A stretch of 64,000 nt of DNA, taken from contig OZ038383.1 in assembly GCA_964036045.1 (NCBI GenBank), positions 62,687,725-62,751,724 on the forward strand, written 5' to 3'. This stretch comes from Eutreptiella sp. 'Long Island Sound 2002' (Eukaryota > Euglenozoa > Euglenophyceae > Eutreptiales > Eutreptiaceae). Both the position numbers and the translations under genes were made by a program. Shown one piece after another: positions 43,061 to 54,086 of this stretch (positions are counted from its first letter, which is position 1; the number at the start of each line of letters is the position of its first letter). A model generated the notes under the pieces. That model had not been told where the DNA came from and did no database searches. It saw only the letters and a program-made list of their open reading frames with translations.

Positions 43061-44691
43061 GAGTGTACCGCATGAGTGTTGGTGTTGCATAGAAACTTTC
43101 TTTGGGTTCCCACGTATTTTTAACGTGAAGCTATGTCCATGGAGGGGCATGCCATACAATGGTGGGAGCCACTTTTAAGGGTATGTGTTATATGGATGGT
43201 ATGTGCTTCCCTATGCTCACGCCCATGTTATATATCTCCGTTTGTAGGAGAATATGTGGAGTTATACGTGGCAAGGGTTTCGCCCATGTCCCAATGGTGA
43301 GCTCCATAGCGCTAGACTAAGTCTACCGCGCATATAGTGCATCTGGGAGGGCTTACGGAGCGACCCACAAGCGCCACTATCAATTTTCCCACTTTCATGG
43401 TGCGTGTCGTGAGGAGGTTCGAAGGTGTCCCTATGCATCCATGTGGGGAGCCAAGTAGGGGAGCTTTTTGTAAATGGTCCCAAGCAATTGTGTTTTGTAC
43501 CATATGTTGATACCATGGGTGAGCGAAGTTATATACGATTGTGATTATCTTGAATTTAGCAACATTTGCATGTTTGTGACCTCCTTTTATGCTCATTTTT
43601 GTATTTTATGTGCTCAACTGGTCGGCTAACAGTAAAGTGCCTAGAGATCCCTGAACTATGGTATGTTGCTTACATGTTGGTATATGCTTCGGTGTTGCAC
43701 CTCACCATATGTCCGATCACGTGGTCACTTTGGCGTGGCACACGAGGCCTCACAAAATTAGGTCTCAAATTCGTGAGTTGACTTGTGAAGCATGGCATGT
43801 GTATATCTGGAGGGGTTTGGGAGCCAATATTGGAATATTCTTGGGTATGGACCTTCGGTCTATATCACCCTTGTATATTACTTTCCGGTTTGACACATGC
43901 ATGGAGCATTTGAATACTTGCTGTACGCATTTTTGAGTATATAATTGAATTTTGGGCACTATGGTGTGATTTGCCTAATTTTGCTATGTTGTGAGGTCAT
44001 CTTCATTGGGCAATTCTCCAAGCCCAATCGACTCCAAGTCCAACCAAAGTTATGTCAGGGTAGGGCATGGTCCTGAGTGCGACTCTAGGCCATGACAGGC
44101 CACCTCCCCTGTTGGGCTAGGATACAGGGGCTTGGGAGTGAACACATTTTTGGGATTTGTGTAGTGACCTTTGACACATGGCATTTGGCCATCTTATTTG
44201 ACTTGGTTCAGGGCATCATGTTGGCGAGTCAAGGGAAGGTCTTGAGTCCAGGGAATGAGGGGCCTATGGCTCTGATTGTGTATGTTTTCATCTTTCCCCA
44301 ATTGTGCTTGATTTGTGTTCATATGCCAAATTCAGGGCTTCTTCTTTATTGATTTTGGTGCAATTCTATGTACATGCCCAACGCCCGTGTCTCTGTGTGC
44401 ACCGTGAGACGACCGGCGTGTTGAAAGGAGTTGTTGAGTGTCAACGCCGGACCTCAAACACCCTTGGAAGCCCTCAGTGTGTATTATTTGGATTGGAGCC
44501 ATTGTACTTGGGAGTTGGTTATTGCAAGGGATCAGGATTTGTGTGAAGGAGCCATATTTTACTATTTTTTGTGGGAAGTTGTGCAGGATAGGGCAAGATC
44601 ATGCAGGACCTGGTGAGAAGCAAGAGCATAGGAGTGACAGGAAATGGTGGAAGGGGTACAGCAGGGGCCAGTCCTGGTAGGGACCTTCTTT
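43061..44691 (+). repeat. 3' LTR of element B, second segment
   Basis: It resumes with the second copy of gagtgtaccgcatgag (43061-43076) and continues as in the uninterrupted LTRs to GGACCTTCTTT. It is followed by gctactcgg rather than a primer-binding site, which fixes the true LTR end. Confidence 0.93.
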
Positions 44692-45937
44692 GCTACTCGG
44701 AAAGACGGGGCTACAAATCAATGGAGAAGAGGGCAATCAACCTTTCAGGGGTATGACTGACGCCTGATACATCAGTCGCCTACAACCTCCAACCTTTCAG
44801 TACAATGGTACTCTGACACGGCTGGTTCTTGTACCGGTTTTCCCCTTGTACCACCGGGACGGATAGCTACCACTTCAGCAGTCACCATTGCCGGGGCAGT
44901 GGAGCACGTCAATCTGGCATTTCCTGGACTTAACTGCGACACTACACTATCCTGGTTTGTCTCTTCTTCTCCAGGACGTAGACAGCTCACACTGCAGACA
45001 ACCTTTAGGTTACCGTGCGCTCTCGCGGGTCTTCACAGTGCAGAAAATGCCGCAGATGCCCGAACGTCACCGCTCAGGCGTGACTCTCAGAACGGGGCTT
45101 CCCACGCACTGCGATCTGCGTACTCGCTGTTGCATCAGGAAGTTTGCACCGATGACCAAATTTGAAGAGAAGACGACGAGTCGCAGGCTGGATATTGTTT
45201 TTTTTTAACAGCACCCCAGCTAGCGCCTGAGTAGGAACAGTCGGTTAGACAGGTGCACTCTGGTTTTTATAGATAGCGCCCCAGTTAGCGCCTGATAAAG
45301 GAAAATGCAGGGTTAAGATCAGGAGCGCTTGCATGTGTGCGTCACACACTGACGTGTGTAGCATGCGCGCCTTCGGCGCTATGTGTGTTCCCCCGGCCCC
45401 AACGTGCGTGCTCATCTACTGGGGAAACCCCGTTTCTCTGACAGCCTGAATTTAGACTGCCTAGTTCAGTGCAGGCAGAGTGCCTGAAAATTTCAGAACA
45501 GCGCAAGGACCTCAAAAATTGGTCCGTGTAGGCTTAGGGAGCCGAGGATTACCCTCAGGGGTGTCCGGAGGCAAGCGCCAGTTCCCCCGGGGTCATAGGT
45601 GCGGTCGGTCGAACTGTCGGGGTCCATGTAAACACTGGAGCTTAGTTCAACTTCTCGTCACCCAGATTCAAACGAAGTACTGCAATAGCCACAGTCTCCT
45701 ACTCGTCCAGCAATGCGGGGTACACAGGCCCACAGTAATCATCATGGCTTGGTTTGACTGCACAACCTCATACCCAAAAGCCATGTCACATGTCTCAGCT
45801 GTCATACCAACACCCTGTTGCGCTCAGGGCCTCGCCCTGGCGGCCGGCCTGCACTGATCGTGGCTGGTACCAGCATGGATGACCTCAGGCTGCAGACGTT
45901 GCCAGTTGTAGGAAGGGTGTACGGGTCATGCTTCAGA
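44692..45937. other. Unassigned sequence right of element B
   Basis: There are no recognisable domains. A 20-base motif (agc-a/g-ccccag-c/t-tagcgcctga) is repeated at 45209-45230 and about 45274-45295. A T run lies at 45198-45206. Short open frames (44888-45208, 45480-45857) have no family signature. Confidence 0.45.
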
Positions 45938-46075
45938 CCAGAGTATCCCAAGTGGTCCAGACCGCCCTCCGTATTGGGCGTGGATCAGAGTATCTCAAGT
46001 ATTCCAGAACGCCTTCTGTCGAGAGCGTGGATCGGACCAGAGTATCTCACGTAATCCAGAACGCCCTCAGAGGAA
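45938..46075. repeat. Imperfect tandem repeat, about 47-52 bp, three units
   Basis: The core gagtatc-c/t-ca-a/c-gt..tccaga-a/c-cgcc starts at 45941, 45988 and 46040. Units one and two are 47 bases apart and the third is offset by 52. Confidence 0.8.
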
Positions 46076-46239
46076 ACCTGTGCACCCGCCTTCAACCACA
46101 CTGGTTTGGCGATAGGCACACTAGCGTACTGGGCCAACAACTCAGGGGTCAAGCTTCCCAAAGTATCCGACACAGCCCAGCGACTGTGGATGACCTCAGC
46201 CTCGCGGTACTTCTCAAAAATCTTCGAGTCCACGGCCAA
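45985..46239 (-). pseudogene. Protein-like fragment, unknown
   Basis: An 84-codon minus-strand frame has normal composition (FEKYREAEVIHSRWAVSD, LTPELLAQYASVPIAKPVWL). Protein-like text continues upstream to about 46370 past one stop. It lies downstream, in the same orientation, of the membrane-protein-like fragments at 46528-47986. No family is recognised. Confidence 0.3.
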
Positions 46240-46527
46240 GCTGTTAACGTCCCAACCGTAGACATCAGGCTACTGGCCAATGAAGTATTCACGGACAGAA
46301 CCATCAGAGTGAGGACTCAAACACTACACAGGGTACTGGGGCCGTTGGTGGCATAGCTCGCCACAGACGAAAGAGCGAACCGGGTCATGTGGCCGCTGAT
46401 CAATCCGTTAACGGCGAATTTGTATGGGACGCAGAAAAAATGGCAACAGACCCATGTTACATGACCGCGTTGACGCTGGATGGATCGACACTTCGGGAGG
46501 CCAAGTTCTCCTCAGTTCCTTGGACAG

Positions 46528-47986
46528 TCAGCAAACCCTGCACGTAGTAGCTGAGCATGGGGAACAGACTCGGTCATCAAGGGCATGCCGCAAATTCTCA
46601 TTGTGCGCGAGGAGGCACTCGTTTCGTTCATGAAGCCGCAACAGGCCCGCATGCAAGTCATTTGGTCCTATCTGCAGAGCATACGGAGTGGACGGCGGTG
46701 TTGAGCCATAGTCGCCAGACACAGCAGGGGAAATCAGAACAGCTGGGGACGACGGGATTGTTCGCTGTTGCTTGTCCATGCAATTATCTGATAGCACTTT
46801 CACGCCAGCAGCCGACAGCTTCCTTGTCTCAGCCTGCAGATTTTGCGGTGTTTCAGGCTCACACATCCCGTCAGCACCAGGCACAACACCAGTGATATGG
46901 CAACAGCAAAGCAAATCCATAGGGGAGTGTGATTGGTTGATGTAAAGCCGCCAACTGTCGAAGGTGATGGAGTCCAACGCACGCTAGCAGCGGCTTACCC
47001 ATGTACGAGCAAACTCGTGACAGAGTGTTGTTTCGCCCTCCTGCACGAGCAGGTTCTCACATGTGAATGAAGCCTGGTCAACGGTCTCCGTAATGCGTTC
47101 GTAGTCCATCGCAGGAGCCAGGTACACCGTGGTTTCTCAACCAGGCTGGCACTGCTCACTGCGGCTTGGGGCGGAGCGGCCGGCCGCGCAATTGGAATCG
47201 TGCACCAAATGGCACCTCTGTCCCTCCTCCAGACCAGTGCCAAATATCTGCATGTCCACAGTGCGTCTTGGCACAAGGGCCACGCCTTCACGCAGGGGAA
47301 CAACACCAGTGGCTGGGGCCCTGCACAACACTCTGCTCATCAGCGGCCACTGCGACTCAAACGCTATCCCCTTCAACCAGCATTCGGTAGGGAGTTCGTG
47401 CCATTTCATTGGGTCAACGACATGAAAACTTTGATTAGCTCCGAACATTTGTCACCAAGCGAGCATCCGTGGAGGTATCCAATGGCGGCTTCCTCCTGAG
47501 GAAGGGATGGAATACAAATGGGGCGTGAAGGTTGTCATAATCATCATCACCCTTTCGGATATTGATCCGGCAGGAGTTCGGAGGATTCTTTGCTCCCTGC
47601 CATTTTGGAGGCCACAGGATTTCTCGGCAAAGGGATATAAATTTGCTTACCCATTCTACGGCACAGCAGGTCCAATGAAGTGGTAGTCAGAACTCAGCCG
47701 GGCATGGAAAAGTCTCTCTCCTCTATGTATTCGGACGGCTCTACATTCTCACCAACGATGGCTTCATGCCAATTTTGAAGTTCGTGGCCGTGACACGGCG
47801 GGTAGCATGCATAGCCCGGGTGTGGCAATTGGGGACATGACCAGGCGTGACCTTGCCGTGGTGTTCGAAACCCATGGTCGGCACCAAATACACCTCCCAC
47901 GCCTCGGATCCATTGTTGGCGGCGCAAACCAGACCGACCAAGCCAACAAGAGCGCATAAAGCAATTAACAAACAACAAGCAAACAT
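46528..47986 (-). pseudogene. Broken type I membrane-protein-like gene (envelope-like candidate)
   Basis: ATG 47986 starts a strong signal-peptide-like segment (MFACCLLIALCALVGLVG). Cysteine-containing stretches follow in changing frames: to 47741; 47448-47137 with WHELPTECWLKGIAFES; and about 47130-46990 with FTCENLLVQEGETTLC. Possible N-glycosylation sites NQS and NHT are present. Near 46900 is a hydrophobic segment (PLWICFAVAISLVLCLVL) followed by basic residues (KHRK), as in a membrane anchor plus short tail. This would suit a surface glycoprotein, of a retroelement or of the host with introns. No family was recognised and the frames are not rejoined here. Confidence 0.35.
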
Positions 47987-49149
47987 CTTTGGGTTAAAAT
48001 TAATTCCCAAAAGGCCCTTGAAAAGCCTAGGGGCAAGGACAAGAGAAGACACAAAACATCGGGGACGTTGGGTTTCAAGGGCTAGCTCGAAGGGTGCCCG
48101 CGTGACGCCCGGTTCCTTGGAGCTCTCCGCCATGACATTGTCAACGAAGGGAATGGCTTTGGTTCTTATCAAGCGCCCGAGCGGAAGCGCTTAGTCTTGG
48201 CGAAGGTGAAGAACAAAGCAAGGACACAACCAACGCAACCAAGACAAGAAAATTCCCAAAGTAAAATATTTTAAAGAGTCCGCGCAGCAAAGTGCCAATT
48301 TGGCTACTAACCATGGAAAATGTTTCACAAGGGCTTTGACCTCTTTTGGCCAAGCCTCTGCTACCAAAAAGCAAAAGCGGTGTTGGACTCTTTTGTCTTG
48401 TTGTTCACTTAAAAATAGGGCGTAAAGACTCCCTTGTGTTGGATTGATTTTCAAGGCTCTTCTGAAATGAAGAAAATAGCTATTTTGTATCAACCCATGT
48501 TTTATGTGCGTGTGTGTGTGCCTACGTTCATCTCGGCATCATTCCCAACAAAGATATTGTGCATATTCACTTTTTGTGAGTATGTTGTTACCTACGAGCA
48601 AAATGTGCAAAACCATGAAATGAAATGCGTTATGAAAATAACTTGATAACGCAACCAAACTCAAACAAGGCAAAGGAAAAGCAAAGCAAGACGAAACCCG
48701 ACATTCATGTCGTTGTCCACATACTCGGTGTTATTGTTGTGGGGCCGCCGCGCCGTTGCCAAGGCCCCACCATTTCTGTTTCTCCACGGCGGCGGGTCAT
48801 GGTGGCCAAGGCATTAAGGATTCCATACGGGTTCGATTCTAATTGAACGCTTATCCTCTTCAATTGAGTAGCTCGCTTTCGAGGTGGGAATTGTAGTTTG
48901 TCGATGGTGCACCACTATTTTGCTTTGTTGCAATCCATGTATTGCATTCACATGCTTTCATTATACTCATTGCATTGTTATGCATTCATTCCATTCAAGC
49001 ACATATTGTTTGTTTATTGTTGCTTGGATTTTGGTTGTTGCACGTAGTGATGTCCATTGCATGGTTTGTTATTGTTTAGTTTGATTGAAGGTAATAAGCA
49101 AACATACCTGAATGTTGTATCATGCGAACCACATCTCCTTTGTCTTTTG
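47987..49149. other. Unassigned AT-richer sequence
   Basis: Mixed composition with no recognised domain. The minus frame 48172-47987 is simply open upstream of the signal-peptide ATG. An intron-like text (gtaataagc … tctttttgtcttttgtag) precedes 49153, but splicing cannot be judged. Confidence 0.35.
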
Positions 49150-49152
49150 TAG

Positions 49153-49970
49153 CATGGAGCAGTGGAGAACCCGGCCCCGTTCATGGGGGCAAGTATGGGG
49201 TTATTGCGTTGTTGCCCCGGCGTTGTTCCAGGACCTGATGAATCAAGTCATGGCCCTGTGTAAACGACGATGGGCCGTCCAAGAGCTCCTACAGCCTGGT
49301 GCTGCCCTGGAGGCTCACATCGGCGATGTCATCTTGGGGACGAACAACATCGATGATCATCTCCTACTACTCCAAGAATTCTAAATAGTCTGTCAAGTAA
49401 ATAACCTCCGAAGCAAGCTGGAAAAATGCGAACTTCTCAAGACGAAAACGGACTACCTCGGATTCCACATCGGAGGTGGATGGTGGAAACCGCAGGATCA
49501 GGGGATGAAGCCCCTGATAGACTTCGACCTAACGGATTCTATATCCAAAGCTGATGGAGCTCAGGAAATCCGACACTTCATCGGATCCTGTAATTTTTAC
49601 AGGCGAAATCTCCGGAATTTCACCGAAGCCAGCGCTCCACTGACGGATCTCATCAAAAAGGAGACTCCGCGGCGCTGAGAACCTATTGAAAGGCAAGCAA
49701 TCGAACGTGTCAAGAAGAAAATCTGAGAATGCCTAGAACTTGGAGCACCCCAACGTTAGGGCGAGTTGATTCTGATCACGGATGCCAGCAACGTTGGAGG
49801 AGGAGGGACATTCTTACAGTGGTAAATCCTGACTACGGATCAATGTAAGGACACTGATTATCGCCTAAGAGTGCAATGTCTCACAAGAGAAAGATTCCTG
49901 AAATCTGACTATGACACCCAAGAATGGCGCCTAGGTCCACTTGGCCACTGGAACTAGAAGTGGAATGCAG
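49153..49970 (+). pseudogene. pol: RT and RNase H fragment of element D
   Basis: Motif B remains (APALFQDLMNQVM). Motif C reads HIGDVILGTNNIDDH where the family has Y/F-x-D-D, so a catalytic Asp is lost. Next come KLEKCELLKTKTDYLGFHIGGGWW and IRHFIGSCNFYRRNLRNF, the usual RT thumb and connection text. Stops at 49384 and later break the frame. RNase H begins at about 49770 (LILITDASNVGGGGTF). Confidence 0.85.
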
Positions 49971-51670
49971 CCTTAGGCGGCTCAAGTTGCATGGTCAAAA
50001 CACACCTAATGCACCCAATCTGGACCATGCAAAAGAATAGTTTTTCACAGGCTCCGATTTTTGAAAACAGAATATTAGTCCAAAGAAAGTATCTTTCTTA
50101 CCATTTGTGCCATTTTGTGCCTTTTTTCGGACAGCCGACAACAACAAAAAAAACTTATTATTTCAGTGGAAAATGATGTTCTTTTAGCGGATATTAACGA
50201 ATAAATGCATTTTGTGTTCCCGTTGTTTGTGGGAGGAACAGGTCTGCAGAAAAAATGATTGCAAAATCAATTTGTGTTCTTCATCTTCATTGCATACCTA
50301 GAAAAAGGCATTATTGATCGAATTTTATGCGCGAGGCCTCGCGGAATCAAGACCAAAGAACATGAAAACAGAAGCATGGAGGATTGAATATCAGTGCAAT
50401 GCATATGCAACATGTGGTTCAAGGGCTGCCCCATGCGCAAGGCCTCGCGCATAACTTAATAAACCACAAACCTGAACCAATTTTTTTTCCTTTGGAAAGA
50501 CAGCTTCAGGGTCGAGTGGTCTTGCCACACACCCCAAGGTTGGATTTTCGATTTGCACTGCCCGAAAAAAGAGTTTTAGGTTGTGACTTTCAAGGTCTGC
50601 AACTGCATTGCAGTCCCCTTGCGCGAGGCCTCGCGCAAAAAAAAAGCCCAGAAAATATATTTTTTATACCACTCTGATGAGTTCTCATCTGATAGCGCTC
50701 GTGCACAAACTTCACTGAAGCAACTTGTCACAACCGGTACCTAAATTGTCATTGAGTCATTGAGATTTTGCAAAAGCGGGCACCCCCGGAGGCAAAAAAA
50801 ATCTTCAAGGGCTTGTTCAGCCCCTGCGCTTTGCAGACTGCTTCCCCCAAGGCATCTTCTTTACTTTGATTCATAGTTAACAACGGGGAGATCAATGTTT
50901 CTGGCATTCTTGCATTTTACTCTCCACCAAATCAATTTTTTTGGCCAAAAAACACGCTCAAAAAAGTACCACGCATGGCCAGTTTGTATTTTCTTTGCAC
51001 ATTTTACTTTGGTTTATAGTCAACAACGGGAGGATCAATTTTCCTTCAGCCAAAGCTACAAGGGTGGTCCCTGTCGAGCTCAGCGTCCCCTGTTGAGCGG
51101 ACATGTGACAGGTGCCACCAGTGATATTCCTTTTTTTGCTTGACACTCTGCATAGTTTTCGGCAGGTGTTCGTCATCAGCAATGCTGAAGGATGCAGCCT
51201 GTGCAACACCTCCAACGTATGTGCTCCTTTTGTTGGGATGGCAAAAAAATTAGAAATGATTTTGTGAATCATCAATTAGATTTGCAAGGCTTCTTTAGAG
51301 CGCTGAATGTCTGCCCGCGTAAACATATGGTACCACGTGATCAAGTCAAGGGTGCCTGTAATGTCACTCCAGTATGGGTGCCTGGTTGATTCATCGATTC
51401 TACCATGATTACCTGGCTTTGGAGGGGCAATGGACTGCTCCTTGCGCGAGGCCTCGCGCAAGGAACAGTACATTGCCCCCAAAAATGCATTTTTTGGACC
51501 CATCAGGACCAAAAAAGGGCCAAAATTCCTGACATAAGAGGTCTTTTGGTGTTTCAGAAACGGCTTGAGTTTTTGCAAGCCAAAAATAGTTTTTTCGGTT
51601 ATTTTTTTAGGCCCTGTATTTCGGGCACTTTCTGTCGTTTTATACCATACAACTTGAGCCGCCTAAGGCA
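49971..51670. mobile_element. 1.7-kb inverted-repeat DNA element in the RNase H gene of D
   Basis: Terminal inverted repeats ccttaggcggctcaagttg (left 49971-49989, right complement ending 51668) match at 24 of the first 25 bases. Flanks are gcag (49967-49970) and gcag (51671-51674), a probable 4-bp (or 3-bp cag) target duplication. Joining the flanks restores the RNase H frame (…WNA-A-SHYHTYEQEL…). No transposase is encoded, so it is non-autonomous. The interior holds four copies of a GC-rich palindrome and a 45-base direct repeat (about 50859-50903, 51004-51046). The superfamily is uncertain. Confidence 0.82.
50329..51463. repeat. Four palindromes around gcgaggcctcgc inside the inverted-repeat element
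   Basis: Copies are at 50329-50343 (partial), 50433-50452 (one pair mismatched), 50619-50638 and 51440-51463. The last two contain the perfect 20-base palindrome TTGCGCGAGGCCTCGCGCAA; the last extends to 24 bases. They could be protein-binding sites or hairpins. Confidence 0.85.
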
Positions 51671-53490
51671 GCAGCCTCACATTATCACACTTACGAGCAG
51701 GAGCTGTTAGCTGAAGTTCTAGTGTTGGCTAGTCAACACAGAATCCTGCGTACCAATCTTATCACGTGGCTATGTGATCAGGATTCCGTGAAGTACTTTA
51801 TGGAAAGACCACCGCCCGATGAAAAATGTCTACGTCAATGATGGGTCTACCTAAGCCAACTACGACTCGCTACATTCCACATCTGAGGAATTAACAACGA
51901 ACTCAAAGATGATCTATCACAGAATTGTTTTGATTCCCTAGTGGGGGCACACAGTGAGATGATGGCCCAACAAGCTTTCACCAAGATGAACCAACATCTC
52001 GATCGCTTTACGAGGAAAGAAAAGCTCGTGTCCTGGAGTATGAAAGACCTTACGGCCCATTACTCGGACATCTTGGACTATTTGACGGCTGGAAGCTCAA
52101 AGAACCCTGGATGGAGCACAAAGGTCCCGCACGTCAACTCACTTATACAGGGAAGCCCTCACTTGTTTTCCCAAAGACTACAAAGAAACTATGTTGGAAT
52201 GGGCACACAAAACAGATGGTCACCCTGGGGTGGAGAGAACGCTTTGGTTCTTCCAGAAGTATTTCTTCGCTAAGAGTAGTGATGCTTCTCTCAAGAAGAT
52301 TCTATCTCAGATCATCGGTGAGTGTCCTTGCACTAAGGCTAAAGCTAACACTGCAGCGGATCGTGGTGAGGTGAGGAACCTCTTGATTCCGAACCAAATG
52401 AACTCCATCTTCTACCTGGATTTCATGGAATTGCCTCGATTCGCTGGCCATGTCTTCGTCCTCCTGGTGACGGATGAACTCAGTCGCTACAGCCGAGTGT
52501 TTCCACTTACGAAGAAGGTGGTTGGGGAAGGAGTACTGAATGAGATTTTCGAAGGTTGGGTTCAAGTCTACGGATTATCCAAAATTATCCACAATGATCA
52601 AGACATCCGGTTTACCAGCCCTATTGGTTGGTACCGAGGGGTCATGAGAGCTATGGGTACAGAAGTCCAATTTGGAACTCCTTACCTAAGAACAAAGAAA
52701 CCTCTGTGCGAGCGCCAAAATGGCTGTTTCAAAGGAGTCTTGAGGATTCTGATGCTGAACGAGGAGAGCCGGAACTGGCTAAATCTAGTCCCGCATGCTA
52801 TACACCTGATGAACAATCAGGTAAGTAGCAGGACTGGTTTCACCCCTACGGAACTGTTCCGAGGGAGGCCACGTTTCAACTTCGAATTCCCCTGCGCTAG
52901 CAAAGGAAATCCTAAAGTTGATGAATGGCTCACCGAACAGAAAGGGATTGCCCATCTATGCTGATCACTCCTAGAAAAGAGAAGAAGTAAGGAGAATCGT
53001 ACCAAGAACCGCAAAAGAAAAGAAGCCATCTACCAAATTGGTGACTGGATTCTGGTACATCACTCAAGATTCAAGGCTTGGCCGCGTAACACGCTGGACA
53101 GATCCTATTTTGGACCATTTCTGCTCATGGATGTAGCTGAAGGATCCGTGTGCATCAAAACTCATCCTAAGTACGGAGGCCTGGCTCCAGTGGGATACCC
53201 TCAGCTCAAGCACTACGACATGCTAGACGACCTCTATGACTCGGATGAGGACCTGCAAGAAAGTCTGGAAGCTGCAGCCGAAGATCTGGCCGCGGATCCT
53301 ATGAATGAAGATGAAGAGCTTCCTCCTGTGGAGGAAGACAGTTCGCTACGGATGCCCGAAAGGGACATCTCTCCCTCTAGACCTATAGTACCTACGCCTA
53401 CGGCCGTAGAGGCCAGACCTAAAAGAATAAGCGCTAGTGAACCCGTGACGTTTACTGAATCAGAGTTGAAAAAGCAGGACTACTACTTTG
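51671..53490 (+). pseudogene. int: RNase H end and integrase of element D
   Basis: RNase H continues with SHYHTYEQELLAEVLVLASQ. The integrase zinc module is at 52180-52350 (WAHKTDGHPGVERT … ECPCTKAK). Core residues: FYLDFMELPRF (Asp), IIHNDQDIRF (Asp) and LCERQNGCFKG (Glu). The longest open part is 52191-52964. The GPY/F-type end is SYFGPFLLMDV (about 53100). A polar, acidic linker (YDSDEDLQESLEAAAEDL) leads to the chromodomain. Stops fall at 52964 and elsewhere. Confidence 0.88.
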
Positions 53491-53708
53491 TGTAGAGAAT
53501 CCTCCGCCACACCTACAAACGTGGATGGAGATTCTATACAGAGTGGTCTGGCTATCTTATCTCTGACTGTACCTGGGACCCGGATCAGCTTTCATACTCG
53601 ATGACGGTAATGTCAACGAGGTTTTTGCTCAGTACTGCAAATCTCAGGATTTGCATGACATTCTGCAGTCAGCCCAAAATCAGGCCCGCAAGCGTGCTGG
53701 GAGGTGAG
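53478..53708 (+). pseudogene. Chromodomain and C-terminus of element D
   Basis: The text is YYFV-stop-RILRHTYKRGWRFYTEWSGY then CTWDPDQLSYS, with the chromodomain pattern (V-x-I-L, W-x-G-Y, T-W-D/E-P). TAG at 53493-53495 falls where Glu is usual. A tail VFAQYCKSQDLHDILQSA ends at a stop at about 53706-53708, after a frame change near 53600. Confidence 0.75.
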
Positions 53709-54086
53709 ACTACTCCCTCCTATTTTATAGCACCTGTGAAAACGGTGCACCTATGGTCCTAAGACCCTGTTTCACTGATTAGTGAGTAGACACTCACTGG
53801 CCTAGCAGTTGTCGTGGATTTCCAAGGGAACTCCGAAGCAAGGGGACAGGTTTCACCAATCTAGGGAGGGAGAGAGATGAGAGATGTGTAACTTGCGCGT
53901 GTGTGAGTGACAGCAGCCCAGCTGAAGTGTGTTGCCTAGAAGAGAGTGTGAAACACTATAGCTAAGCGCGCTGATTCTGACGGGTGGTGATCACCTGGTT
54001 CCATCTTGGAGGGTCAAGCATGCACCAGCGGAGCCGCAGGGTTTGTGTTCCCCAGGGATGGGACCTCCACCTGGAACTAGTTGGGC
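53709..54086 (+). other. Untranslated end of D with polypurine-like tract and partial 3' LTR
   Basis: A purine-rich tract (agggagggagagagatgagaga, broken by one t) lies at 53863-53884, followed by TGTGTAACTTGC at 53885, which could be the LTR start. Element C begins 200 bases later, so the LTR is truncated. No gene is seen. Confidence 0.45.

Larger units (their letters stand above)
11209..44691 (+). mobile_element. Element B: Ty3/gypsy chromovirus-type retrotransposon carrying nested insertions
   Basis: The element has both LTRs, primer-binding site, gag, UAG, protease, linker, RT, RNase H, integrase, chromodomain and polypurine tract in order. Removing F, E and the LINE leaves LTRs of about 2,442 (5') and 2,444 (3') bases, matching the 2,441-base LTR of element C. 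The outer flanks (ccaac before 11209, gctac after 44691) match at only 3 of 5 positions, so no convincing target duplication remains; recombination between copies or decay could explain this. Several frameshifts and stops show it is dead. The two LTRs differ visibly (roughly one base in twenty in the first 200 bases by eye), so it is older than F. Confidence 0.92.
49150..54086 (+). mobile_element. Element D: decayed Ty3/gypsy chromovirus of another lineage
   Basis: From left to right are a piece of RT, RNase H, integrase and a chromodomain, then a polypurine-like tract and the start of a presumed 3' LTR cut off by element C at 54087. The 5' LTR, gag and first half of RT were not found. Protein sequence differs strongly from A, B and C. 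The MITE-like element at 49971-51670 splits the RNase H region. Confidence 0.8.

Noticed and set aside
11204-44696. Target duplication of element B
   Set aside because: The flanks ccaac and gctac agree at only three of five positions.
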